Shown here: piece by piece, positions 27,885 to 35,941 of the stretch
Layout: the number at the start of each line of letters is the position of its first letter
Numbering within the stretch: the first letter of the stretch is position 1
From: Balneolaceae bacterium
GTDB taxonomy: Bacteria > Bacteroidota > Rhodothermia > Balneolales > Balneolaceae
Direction of reading: 5' to 3'
DNA: 36,648 bases
NCBI GenBank assembly: GCA_007123715.1
Contig: SKKO01000176.1
Location: 1-36,648 of the forward strand
Program-made: the position numbers and the translations under genes
The notes under the pieces: model-generated
What the model saw: only the letters and a program-made list of their open reading frames with translations
Told to the model about the DNA's origin: nothing
Database searches by the model: none

Positions 27885-28343
27885 TTATACTGGAATTTCA
27901 GATTGTTTTTTTCTCTTTTGGTTATCTGCGTAATCAGCGTCAACAACCCCTATCCCTTCAATATATTCCGGAATTTTCGGTTTTGGGATATCCCAGGTCA
28001 GATGACCTTTGCCAAGTTCATAAATGAACCCGATAAAGATCAGGAATACAAAAACGAACATAGCGGCAAAAGCAAACCAGCCAATATCTTTGAAAACTAC
28101 TGCCCACGGGAATAGAAGTAAGATTTCGACTTCAAAAATCAGGAACATTAAGCCGATTACATAAAAGCGGTTGTTGAATTGAACCCGCGCGTTACCGAAT
28201 GGGATCTCTCCGCACTCATACGTCATGAGTTTTATCTCATTGGGACGGTCGGGGCGTATGAGTTTTGACGCAAAAAGGGCAATTCCCACGAAAATTGCCC
28301 CTGTAACGATAAAGAGCAGAACATAACCGAATTCTGAGAGCAT
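27885..28343 (-). CDS. nuoA: NADH-quinone oxidoreductase subunit A
   Basis: A 152-residue subunit with three membrane spans. The first loop holds [21 protein letters not shown], with the redox-exposed cysteine Cys44, and [11 protein letters not shown] marks the second span. The C-terminal 40 residues form a hydrophilic extension ([10 protein letters not shown] … NQKRKKQ) longer than in the shortest homologues. It is the first gene of the nuo operon; the operon promoter must lie in the 576-base gap up to 28919. Confidence 0.94.
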   Translation of the reverse strand: MLSEFGYVLLFIVTGAIFVGIALFASKLIRPDRPNEIKLMTYECGEIPFGNARVQFNNRFYVIGLMFLIFEVEILLLFPWAVVFKDIGWFAFAAMFVFVFLIFIGFIYELGKGHLTWDIPKPKIPEYIEGIGVVDADYADNQKRKKQSEIPV

Positions 28344-28919
28344 GGTATCACGTTAACTTGGTTTCTATAAAAGACAAATTATGATATTTATACCTATTTA
28401 TCCAAAATAATTGAATAAACTTTACAATTTTTTGATCATCAGAAAATAATCAATTCCATTTGAAAAAGGCCAGCCCGGCAGGCATATTAATTTTATTGGC
28501 AATTACGCCAATCCTGCCAATTGCTTTGCGGCATTCTGTTTTTGTTATATGAATCCTGAAAATCAGAGAAGATTTGTAGATTCTGATTTAGAATTCGGAT
28601 CGTGTGATGATTGGCCCGATTCGCCGGGTAATATTAGCCGGTATACGTTGGAACTTTTTTCAGGAATTGAGTAAACAGACGCCTCACTTAAAATTTTTTC
28701 GAAACAAGCTATCGAATTCTAAAAGTACGATAACAGCCAGATCATTTTTTATGCTAAAATACTCTTTATTTAGCCGTGTAATCTGCATAATCTCCTGCGA
28801 ATGAAATGGATACACCTCATTGATGGAAGAATATGTATATTTAAGCCGATTTCTCCCAATCACAAAAAGTTTGCTGCTGCTCACTTTTTAAACGTTATTG
28901 CTAAATAGCACGGTAAGAT
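28344..28919. other. 576-base divergent gap between nuoA and the DUF2914 gene
   Basis: No credible gene is seen: the short frames at 28604–28804 (+) and 28684–28884 (−) overlap each other and lack ribosome-binding sites. The part next to nuoA is very AT-rich, as expected for a promoter, but I could not fit a convincing -33/-7 pair. It should hold the nuo operon promoter on one strand and that of the DUF2914 gene on the other. Confidence 0.6.
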
Positions 28920-30011
28920 ATGGCATTACGCATCAGGGCCTGGGTCAGGCTTCATCAAAAGTATGCACCGGTCGTATTTTTTGTCTGTGGGTTTCTCTGG
29001 GACACCCTTACTCTCGGGCGGATTGACCGGCTCTACGACAGAATTATCCTGAGTACCTACCTCACCTCTCTCACCGTTTGCCTCTATCTCTACAATCTGA
29101 AGGATGATGATACATTTAAGGGCACCTTTTTTGAAAGGTATGAGGAATACCTGCCGCTTGCCATCCAGTTCTTTTTGGGAGGGTTGTGCAGTGCTTACGT
29201 GATCTATTTTTCCAGGAGCGTAACCTTCACTAAAACACTTTCATTTTTCATCATACTTTTGTTTTTGCTCATTGCAAATGAACTCCTTAAAAAACGGATT
29301 TCAAATAAATACTTACAGTTCAGTGCCTACTTTTTTGTGAACTTTACCTTCTTCACGTTTTTCCTGCCGGTACTTTTGAAAGAGATGAACACATTCATTT
29401 TCATTATATCAGGCATCATCAGCATCGTTATTACTTTAACTCTTATCACATTTATCTACAACTCAAGCCCATCTACCCGGGCCGAAATCAGTAAAAGAAA
29501 AATGGTTGCCATTATTGCCGGCATTTATCTGATGATTAACATATTCTATTTTTCGAACCTGATTCCGCCCGTTCCGCTGGCTCTCGATACTGCAGTTGTT
29601 GCCTATAATGTGGAGAAGGCGAATGGCGATTACATCGTTACCTACGAACGCGGAGTATGGCACAGGTTCTGGAGAGAAAACGATTTTCAATTTTCTCACA
29701 ATCCCGGCAACAGGGTGTATGTGTTTTCTTCCATTTTTGCACCTACTGATTTAAGAAAAAAGGTGGCCCACCGATGGAAATGGCGAAACCCCGCTACAGA
29801 CAGATGGGAAGTCACAGACACGATCCGGTATGAGATTACAGGCGGACGTGATGATGGGTACCGCGGTTTTACGTTTAAACAAAATATGAGAGAAGGCAGG
29901 TGGCGGGTTGATGTGGTTACAATCGAGGGGCATATCATCGGGATTGTGGATTTTGAGCTTGAATTCAACTCAGACAGGGAACAGAAACGGATGGTTACAA
30001 GGGCATTCTGA
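28920..30011 (+). CDS. DUF2914-domain membrane protein
   Basis: A 363-residue protein. Seven hydrophobic spans lie between about residues 15 and 217. A soluble C-terminal part follows whose last 70 residues carry the DUF2914 pattern (YEITGGRDDGYRGFTFKQN then GRWRVDVVTIEGHIIG). DUF2914 proteins have no established function; the C-terminal domain is predicted to lie outside the cytoplasm. It is divergent from nuoA and stands alone. The start ATG at 28920 has only a weak purine signal (GGTAAG) upstream. Confidence 0.8.
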   Translation: MALRIRAWVRLHQKYAPVVFFVCGFLWDTLTLGRIDRLYDRIILSTYLTSLTVCLYLYNLKDDDTFKGTFFERYEEYLPLAIQFFLGGLCSAYVIYFSRSVTFTKTLSFFIILLFLLIANELLKKRISNKYLQFSAYFFVNFTFFTFFLPVLLKEMNTFIFIISGIISIVITLTLITFIYNSSPSTRAEISKRKMVAIIAGIYLMINIFYFSNLIPPVPLALDTAVVAYNVEKANGDYIVTYERGVWHRFWRENDFQFSHNPGNRVYVFSSIFAPTDLRKKVAHRWKWRNPATDRWEVTDTIRYEITGGRDDGYRGFTFKQNMREGRWRVDVVTIEGHIIGIVDFELEFNSDREQKRMVTRAF

Positions 30012-30452
30012 GAGGTAAACATTACAGGTATATAGCTGGTTTGATCAGGAATGACTCAAACCCATTCTAATGTTGAATATTCGAAATTTTGTCAGAAACG
30101 CCGCGAGGAACCTGACAAACCCTTTTCTGGCTGCGTGATACTTCGACTTCCAGCGGAGGTTCATCGGAAGGGATATGTGCTGGTAAAGATGGAAAGAAAA
30201 AGCCTGAATGCATATCCGGAATATTTTTCCTGGCAAATGAACAAGCCGTGAAAGCGTTAGTTGGTACCAATCATCCTCAGTTAGTTTCAGAAAAAATAAA
30301 ATACTAATGCTGAACGATAATTGGTCAGTGAAGCTTTAACAGTCACTATTACATGCTCCTGTCAAAAGTGTTATACTGTTATGTACTTTGGTTTTATGCG
30401 AGGTTGAGCACAAAAAGTATCATAATTTTCAAAACCACTAAATCTTATACAT
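30012..30452. other. 441-base gap with no gene recognised
   Basis: Short open frames (for example 30051–30251, + and 30045–30236, −) overlap one another and show no family features or ribosome-binding site. The only structure seen is a weak AGTGA…TCACT inverted repeat near 30327–30347. It presumably contains the promoter of the DoxX-like gene that begins at 30453. Confidence 0.5.
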
Positions 30453-30803
30453 TTGGCCACAACATTGAAAATTTTATTAATCTTAAATGCTCTGTTTTTC
30501 CTGTTCTACGGGTTTCAGGCCTTATTTTCACAGTTTATGATAGACGAGTTTAAACGATTCGGCATGACTGATCCACAGCGAAGAATGACAGGCGTTTTAC
30601 AAGTATTAGGGGCAGCCGGACTGTTTGCAGGTTTAAATTTCCCATACATTGGTCTTTTGGCTTCTGCCGGATTCACTGCAATGATGTCTGTAGCTTTCAT
30701 CGTTCGCATAAAAATTAAAGACAGCATTGCACAATCCGTACCATCTCTCGTTTTTATGCTGATCAACATGTGGTTGATGGTCACATTTTTCAGGCTTTTA
30801 TAG
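30453..30803 (+). CDS. DoxX-like small membrane protein
   Basis: A 116-residue protein with four predicted membrane spans. The layout resembles the DoxX-like/DUF4149-type small membrane families: LLILNALFFLFYGFQALFS, then a cytoplasmic patch FGMTDPQRRMTGVLQVLGAAGLFAGL, then two more spans. The start is uncertain: TTG at 30453 gives MATTLKILL, TTG at 30465 is also possible, no in-frame ATG lies near, and no Shine-Dalgarno is seen. It is convergent with a second DoxX-like gene only 6 bases away. Function is unknown. Confidence 0.65.
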   Translation: MATTLKILLILNALFFLFYGFQALFSQFMIDEFKRFGMTDPQRRMTGVLQVLGAAGLFAGLNFPYIGLLASAGFTAMMSVAFIVRIKIKDSIAQSVPSLVFMLINMWLMVTFFRLL

Positions 30804-30809
30804 TGAGAT

Positions 30810-31172
30810 TTACAAAAGTGCGATAACGAGAGAAATAACCAAAAAAGTAAAAGCTGGAAGAGACTTTTTAAGAGGATCTCCAATTTTTATATGCATAGAG
30901 ACAGCTCCCAGCATCAAAATTGAGATTCCATAAGCTGCAATAGCTTCAACCTGTGGATAAAAAATAGAAACCAAGAGCAGAAGAGCAAGAATAACCTTTA
31001 AAGAACCAATTACCCACATAAACCAAATTGGGAGTCCATAATTTTTAAACTCTTCCACAATATTAGCTGCATCACCGCCTCTCCAGGGCGTAGATTTATT
31101 CAAACGTACAAGCCATACGTTGAGAATACTTAGACCAACGATTAATTTTAAAGCAATAATCAAAAATTCCAT
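30810..31172 (-). CDS. DoxX-family membrane protein
   Basis: A 120-residue protein from the ATG at 31172 (MEFLIIALKLIVGLSIL). The open frame extends 14 codons further (to 31214), but that part is polar and the shorter form begins directly with the first membrane span, as in DoxX homologues. Four spans are visible. DoxX-type proteins are small quinone-linked or thiol-stress membrane proteins in some organisms; no role is claimed here. It ends 6 bases from the convergent gene at 30803. Confidence 0.68.
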   Translation of the reverse strand: MEFLIIALKLIVGLSILNVWLVRLNKSTPWRGGDAANIVEEFKNYGLPIWFMWVIGSLKVILALLLLVSIFYPQVEAIAAYGISILMLGAVSMHIKIGDPLKKSLPAFTFLVISLVIALL

Positions 31173-31609
31173 AATAAATTTTTTAGTGTTTATATCTGAA
31201 TAAGAAAAGCGCAACTAAGCTTAAGATAGAAAAAAACCTTTTCTTTAGGTAAGAAAGCAGGCTTTTATTTTGAGGTTCAATTCTATTGGTGGTGTTCCAA
31301 ATATGCTGCCCGATAAATATCAGCGTTCAAAATATAGTGAAGTACAAGCATTATGGGAAAACAGTCCATAAGTGCGAGAGACTGTTGGTAAATCAGCTTA
31401 AAAACTGTAAAATATTATATAACATCCTAATAGGCCTGAAATGATTTCCAGCTGCCGTCGTGTGTTTCGTGTTAATAGTTGAATTCAAATAGAAAGTTAC
31501 TCAATATCTTATTTCCATTATTTGAGCTAACATTCACACTGCTTCAATGCAATGCTATTATACTAAGTAAGATCAAATATTTAATATCAACAATTTAAAA
31601 AAGATAGAA
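31173..31609. other. 437-base divergent gap with no gene recognised
   Basis: AT-rich sequence between the DoxX gene (−) and the SDR gene (+). I see no open frame of note, no clear hairpin terminator and no tandem repeat. It should contain promoters for both flanking genes, but none could be fitted with confidence. Confidence 0.5.
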
Positions 31610-32593
31610 ATGAAATCGCTTGTCAACATGCCCATTTTGGTGACAGGTGCAACCGGATTTGTTGGTTCACGCCTGACCGAAATTTTATTCACCAAAGAGA
31701 AAGCAGATGTTACAGGTATTGGCAGAAATACCGATCGTGTTTCACATCTGGCTTTGCAAGGGGTCAAACTCAAGTCCGTTGATCTTCTGGATGAAGACGC
31801 AGTGATGGATGTGGTGAAGGGCAAGAAATTTATCTTTCATTCGGCCGCCTTTCTGGACGCTGATCCTGTTGCTGCACAAAAAGTGAATGTTGATGCAACT
31901 GAAAATCTAATACGGATGGCCGCTGAGGCAGGCGTTTCACGCTTTATTCATGTGAGTACTGTCGGTGTTTATGATATGGAAGGACTGAACGTGGTAGATG
32001 AAACAACTCCATTAGCCTTAAAGCATCTTTCTGTCTATCCAAGAACGAAAGCAGAAGCTGAATTTCGGGCAAAAAAAATGGCAGAAAAGTATGACTTGGA
32101 ACTTTCCATCGTGCGGCCTTCCATGATTTATGGGCCTGGCCATGGAATTTGGTCAGAGGGCATGTTTAAAAATATCCTTGCGGGAAAACCAGTCTTTCTG
32201 GGGGATGGTTCTGCAGGATTTAATCCTATTTATATTGATGATGTAATCGATGCATTGATATGTTGTGCGAAGCATCCCCGGGCAGCCGGTGAGGCGTTCA
32301 ATATATCTGCGGAGAAAACGACATGGTATGATTTTATGAGCCATTACGGAAAGTTATGTAATAAAAAGCCCAAAGGCCTGCCAATGGTTATTGCCCGATT
32401 GATGGCCTTCGCGAACAGGTTGCCGGGAATCAAAACTCCGATAGATCAGGGTTTTATAGAAATGGCCACTTCCGATAAAAAATTTCCGGTTCATAAAGCA
32501 AATGAAATTCTTGGATGGGAACCGAAAGTTGGGTTTGAACAGGGAATGAGAAATACCATAAATTGGCTTAATAAAGAAATCTACAAAAAATAA
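31610..32593 (+). CDS. NAD-dependent epimerase/dehydratase family protein (extended SDR)
   Basis: A 327-residue extended short-chain dehydrogenase. The nucleotide motif TGATGFVG is at residues 12–19, the catalytic pair is Tyr143 and Lys147 (YPRTK), and Ser116 lies in HVSTVGVY. NPIYIDDVIDAL marks the substrate-side helix common to 3-beta-hydroxysteroid-dehydrogenase-like and sugar-nucleotide members. The substrate cannot be told. Met7 (MPILVTGATG) is an alternative start closer to the typical N-terminus. It is flanked by long gaps and likely monocistronic. Confidence 0.85.
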   Translation: MKSLVNMPILVTGATGFVGSRLTEILFTKEKADVTGIGRNTDRVSHLALQGVKLKSVDLLDEDAVMDVVKGKKFIFHSAAFLDADPVAAQKVNVDATENLIRMAAEAGVSRFIHVSTVGVYDMEGLNVVDETTPLALKHLSVYPRTKAEAEFRAKKMAEKYDLELSIVRPSMIYGPGHGIWSEGMFKNILAGKPVFLGDGSAGFNPIYIDDVIDALICCAKHPRAAGEAFNISAEKTTWYDFMSHYGKLCNKKPKGLPMVIARLMAFANRLPGIKTPIDQGFIEMATSDKKFPVHKANEILGWEPKVGFEQGMRNTINWLNKEIYKK

Positions 32594-32657
32594 ATACTGG
32601 TAACAGATTAAAGCCTGCACTGATATAGGTAGCAAGGAAGTTCAATATGCATAATGA

Positions 32658-34085
32658 TTACACCTTCTTACTCTTCCAGTTGCCCCTTGTGAAAAGCCAA
32701 AGAGTAAAAAGTCCAACAGCAGTTTCGGAATAAAAGACTCCCCAGAAAACCCCGGAGTGCTGCCAGCCGAGAGAGATGGCGAGGTACCAGGCCAGTGGGA
32801 TCTGTATTAGCCAGAAGAAAACGAAATTGATTTTTGTTGGTGTTATAGTATCGCCTGCACCGTTAAAAGCCTGCACCGAAACCATCCACCAGCCATACAC
32901 AAAATAGGAGAAGGAAAGAATACGGAGCCATTCCCCGCCAATGATAATGACCCGTTCATCACCGGAGAAAATTCCAATCAGTGCTTCGTTGAAGAAGTAA
33001 TAGACAACGGATACACTCAGCATAAAGATCATGTTGTAGTAACCGATTTTCCATACGGCAGACTCTGCCCGTTCGGGCTGGTTTGCACCGAGGTTTTGCC
33101 CAACCATCGTAGCGGCGGCGTTTGCCATTCCCCAGGCCGGCATCAGCGTGAAGAGGATAATCCGGAGTGCAATCGTCGCTCCGGCCACTGCATCACTGCC
33201 GATATCGGCAAGGATACGCATCAGGAAAATCCATGAAGTCATCGCTACCAGCATCTGACCAACTCCCCCCAGCGATGTACGCAGGATATTAAGCACAATT
33301 TTCCCGCTCCAACTCAACTGTGATGGAGTGACCCGGATATGTTTCCCTCCCCTGAAAAGCACCCAAAGCTGCATGGCCACGCCGGCACCGCGCCCGATAG
33401 TTGTGGCGATGGCTGCCCCTTCAATCCCCATAGCCGGAATGGGCCCAAGTCCGAAAATGAGTATAGGGTCTAAGATGATGTTCAGTCCGTTGGCGAACCA
33501 GAGAACCCGCATGGCGATGGCCGCATCCCCGGCTCCCCTGTAAATCGCATTGATAACAAACAGGAGTACAATTACTGAATTTCCACCGAGCATCCATTGC
33601 GTATAACGGTAGCCGTGTTCAATACTCCATTCGTCGGCGCCCATGAGTGCTAGCAGGTCTTTGGCATAAAAAATCCCCGCAAATGCAAACGGCATGGAGA
33701 TGAGGATACCCAATAAAATAGCCTGTACCGCGGTCACACTTGCCTCGCCCTGTTTCTTTTCACCGATACGGCGCGCGATGATGGCGGTTACCGCTGTGGC
33801 CACACCCATGGCGATAGAGTATAACAGGAACAGGTAGGTTTCTGTGAGGCCAACAGTAGCGACGGCCGAAGCGCCAAGTTTACCAACAAAAAAGATGTCC
33901 ACAACTGCAAATGTCGATTCCATTACCAGTTCCAGGATCATAGGTACTGCCAGCAGGAAAATGGCTTTTTTCAGGCTGATTCTTGTATAGTCAGCCTCGG
34001 TACCTCGTATCGCATCTTTGGTATTCTGCCAGAGTGATGTTGAGGGAATTCCTTCTTCAGGGGGAGTATAATCTGATTTAGGCAT
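32658..34085 (-). CDS. MATE family efflux transporter
   Basis: A 475-residue protein with twelve predicted membrane spans in two homologous halves, starting after a polar N-terminus of about 40 residues. Family marks are VPMILELVMESTFAVVDIFFVGKLGASAVATVGL in the first half and AWGMANAAATMVGQNLGANQPERAE in the second. MATE pumps export cationic drugs or metabolites in exchange for Na+ or H+. The subfamily looks NorM/DinF-like, but coupling ion and substrate are not readable. It stands alone between long gaps. Confidence 0.92.
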   Translation of the reverse strand: MPKSDYTPPEEGIPSTSLWQNTKDAIRGTEADYTRISLKKAIFLLAVPMILELVMESTFAVVDIFFVGKLGASAVATVGLTETYLFLLYSIAMGVATAVTAIIARRIGEKKQGEASVTAVQAILLGILISMPFAFAGIFYAKDLLALMGADEWSIEHGYRYTQWMLGGNSVIVLLFVINAIYRGAGDAAIAMRVLWFANGLNIILDPILIFGLGPIPAMGIEGAAIATTIGRGAGVAMQLWVLFRGGKHIRVTPSQLSWSGKIVLNILRTSLGGVGQMLVAMTSWIFLMRILADIGSDAVAGATIALRIILFTLMPAWGMANAAATMVGQNLGANQPERAESAVWKIGYYNMIFMLSVSVVYYFFNEALIGIFSGDERVIIIGGEWLRILSFSYFVYGWWMVSVQAFNGAGDTITPTKINFVFFWLIQIPLAWYLAISLGWQHSGVFWGVFYSETAVGLFTLWLFTRGNWKSKKV

Positions 34086-34735
34086 GGTCGATCAGTGTAA
34101 AAATAAATTGAATATATACCTGTGGAAAGATTGCACCGAACTTCCTGTTGTTTTGCAAAGATAACTGTAAGCCGGAACTTGTGCGGGTAAGCTGTCTTAA
34201 TTCAACGGGTGTGAAGTTCCCGGGGGGATGAATCAGCGGTTAACAAATGACAGCAGCCGGAATCGGATAAAGGTATATTTTCATGGTAAGACGGTAAGTG
34301 ATCAGAGGCATTCACTGCTTCTGTCGGAATGGAGGTTTTTGATACGGATACTTCCACGTATTTTCACATATGGATGTTACAACAAATTCAGGACTAAGGC
34401 CTAACTTTTTTTGTCTAAACATTTTTTGCAATAACCCAGAAAGCATGAATCATACCGGACAGAAAGCCGGTTTTTATAACATCTATATTGTTGAAAATGT
34501 ATTGATTCAGGGTAGTGTCTGGTAAAACCTTAAGTTCAGAAAAGTAAGCCATTGTTCTATTCAGATTATGCGCCGACATTTACAGGCTGATTATATCTTC
34601 AACTGTGGGTACTGTATATCTGAAAGCAGATCGAATTTCCTGCGGCACTTTCTTTACCTTTGATGGAAAAGCACTGATATGCATTTCAGCATTATATTTT
34701 ATCATATTAAATCTGAGAATATTTAGCAGTCGTTT
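34086..34735. other. 650-base gap without recognised genes
   Basis: The gap lies between the SRPBCC gene end and the MATE gene start, both on the − strand. A small hairpin ACCGG/CCGGT followed by T residues is at 34454–34475 on the + strand, with no + strand gene before it. The frame at 34605–34961 (+) is mostly antisense to the SRPBCC gene and is not called. No transposase remnant could be read. Confidence 0.55.
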
Positions 34736-35239
34736 TCACTTTTGCAGGGTAACAAGCAACTCATCCAGTCTGTCCCAAGTTTCAGTAAATCCTTCTATCA
34801 TTCCCATCTCCACCAGTTTGTCAACCTCTTCTTTCGAACCTACTTTAGAGTTCATGGTTATTTTGGTTTTATTTACGAATTCTTCAAATAATATAATGGT
34901 ATCAAAAACTGGCATATCCGAATTCACTGCACCTTCTTTATCTGAAAAGGCATCTGAATAAACTATTTTTTCATGTTTAATAATCTCTTTATAAAAAGCG
35001 ATTCCCCACGATTCATCCCCTTCATTTGGCCCCTTCATACAGTAGTGCCAGGTTCCACCCGGTAGAAAATCCATTTTACAATAGATTAGAGGCCACTCCC
35101 GCGGACCCCACCAGTTCATCAAATGTTCGCAGGATGAGTAGGATTCAAAAACCAACTCCCGGGGTGCATTAAAAATGCGGGTAAAAATAATTTCATTGTT
35201 ATTTGTTTCTACGGTCTGATTATTGATTGTTTTCATCAT
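34736..35239 (-). CDS. SRPBCC/AHSA1-domain protein
   Basis: A 167-residue protein of the Bet v1-like/AHSA1 fold. It has FTRIFNAPRELVFESYSS at the N-terminus, the loop HLMNWWGPREWP, and PGGTWHYCMKGP, all typical of the family called activator of Hsp90 ATPase-like proteins. These form a hydrophobic ligand cavity; no ligand is known here. AAAGGA lies 5 bases before ATG 35239. It overlaps the upstream ArsR gene by 20 bases, so the regulator and this protein are co-translated. Confidence 0.88.
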   Translation of the reverse strand: MMKTINNQTVETNNNEIIFTRIFNAPRELVFESYSSCEHLMNWWGPREWPLIYCKMDFLPGGTWHYCMKGPNEGDESWGIAFYKEIIKHEKIVYSDAFSDKEGAVNSDMPVFDTIILFEEFVNKTKITMNSKVGSKEEVDKLVEMGMIEGFTETWDRLDELLVTLQK

Positions 35240-35570
35240 TTTTATCCTTTGTTTGTAGTTGTTTCAGGTAGTCATCCAGCCTGTCGAAACTCGCTTCAAA
35301 AAACCGGCGATACTGTTCCATCCACTCATCGATGTTTTTCAAGGGGCCGGGGGTCAGGTGACACGGGCGGTACTGTGCTTCCCGGCTCCGTTCGATCAGA
35401 TTGGCTTTTTCAAGTACCTTCAGGTGTTTGGTGATAGCAGGCATCGTCATTTCAAACGGCTCGGCCAGTTGTGACACGGTCTTTTCACCCGTAGTCAAAC
35501 TCGCCAGTATGGCCCGGCGTGTCGGATCGGCCAATGCATGGAATGTATGAGAAAGTTGATCAGCTGGCAT
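35220..35570 (-). CDS. ArsR-family transcriptional regulator (SRPBCC-associated)
   Basis: A 116-residue winged-helix repressor. HALADPTRRAILASL is the first conserved helix, and the helix-turn-helix runs over about residues 32–55 (VSQLAEPFEMTMPAITKHLKVLEKANLI). The wing carries SREAQYRPCHLTP. There is one cysteine (Cys70) and no CxC metal site, so metal sensing like ArsR/SmtB is unlikely. ArsR–SRPBCC gene pairs are common; the regulator is presumed to control the pair through the palindrome upstream. Confidence 0.9.
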   Translation of the reverse strand: MPADQLSHTFHALADPTRRAILASLTTGEKTVSQLAEPFEMTMPAITKHLKVLEKANLIERSREAQYRPCHLTPGPLKNIDEWMEQYRRFFEASFDRLDDYLKQLQTKDKNDENNQ

Positions 35571-35941
35571 AATATTGTATTTAACTATTAAGTTAATTAA
35601 CTGAATGGTAAAATAATGAATTTAGAATAAATGGCAAAATTTATTTCCCGTCAGACAATGCAATGTCCAGTTTTAAAATTATTGTATTGTCACAAGCCCT
35701 AAGGGGACAGGCGGAACACTTGAGCCATCATTTGATCAGTTCAGAATAATTAATTTTTAGTACTCTGAAATCCCGTTTAACTACTTTTACAACTAATAAT
35801 CTGTTTCAGATATAATTTTAACTGAGTTGAGTGGTTATTGAGTTGTTCAATACCCTGCGATGAAAATAAGTCATTAAATATTCCTTCATTTTGAAGCATA
35901 GTCTCAAATCACATAAGGCATTGTCTTACCTTACCTTATTC
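35571..35941. other. 371-base gap between arsR-type gene and serine hydrolase
   Basis: A divergent gap, AT-rich near both genes. It holds the palindrome at 35591–35602 next to the ArsR gene. No other gene, repeat or terminator is seen. Promoters for both flanking genes are expected. Confidence 0.55.
35591..35602. promoter_or_regulatory. Candidate ArsR operator palindrome
   Basis: AGTTAATTAACT is a perfect 12-base palindrome whose near edge lies 20 bases upstream of the ArsR start codon on the minus strand. The overlapping TTAAC (35581–35585) and GTTAA (35592–35596) give a second, spaced inverted repeat. Self-control by a dimeric ArsR protein at such a site is common in the family; binding here is inference. 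Confidence 0.5.

Noticed and set aside
34454-34475. Intrinsic terminator on the + strand
   Set aside because: The stem is only 5 base pairs and no + strand gene lies upstream for which it could act.
34605-34961. 118-codon plus-strand frame
   Set aside because: Most of it is antisense to the well-supported SRPBCC gene, and its product is serine-rich with no family features.
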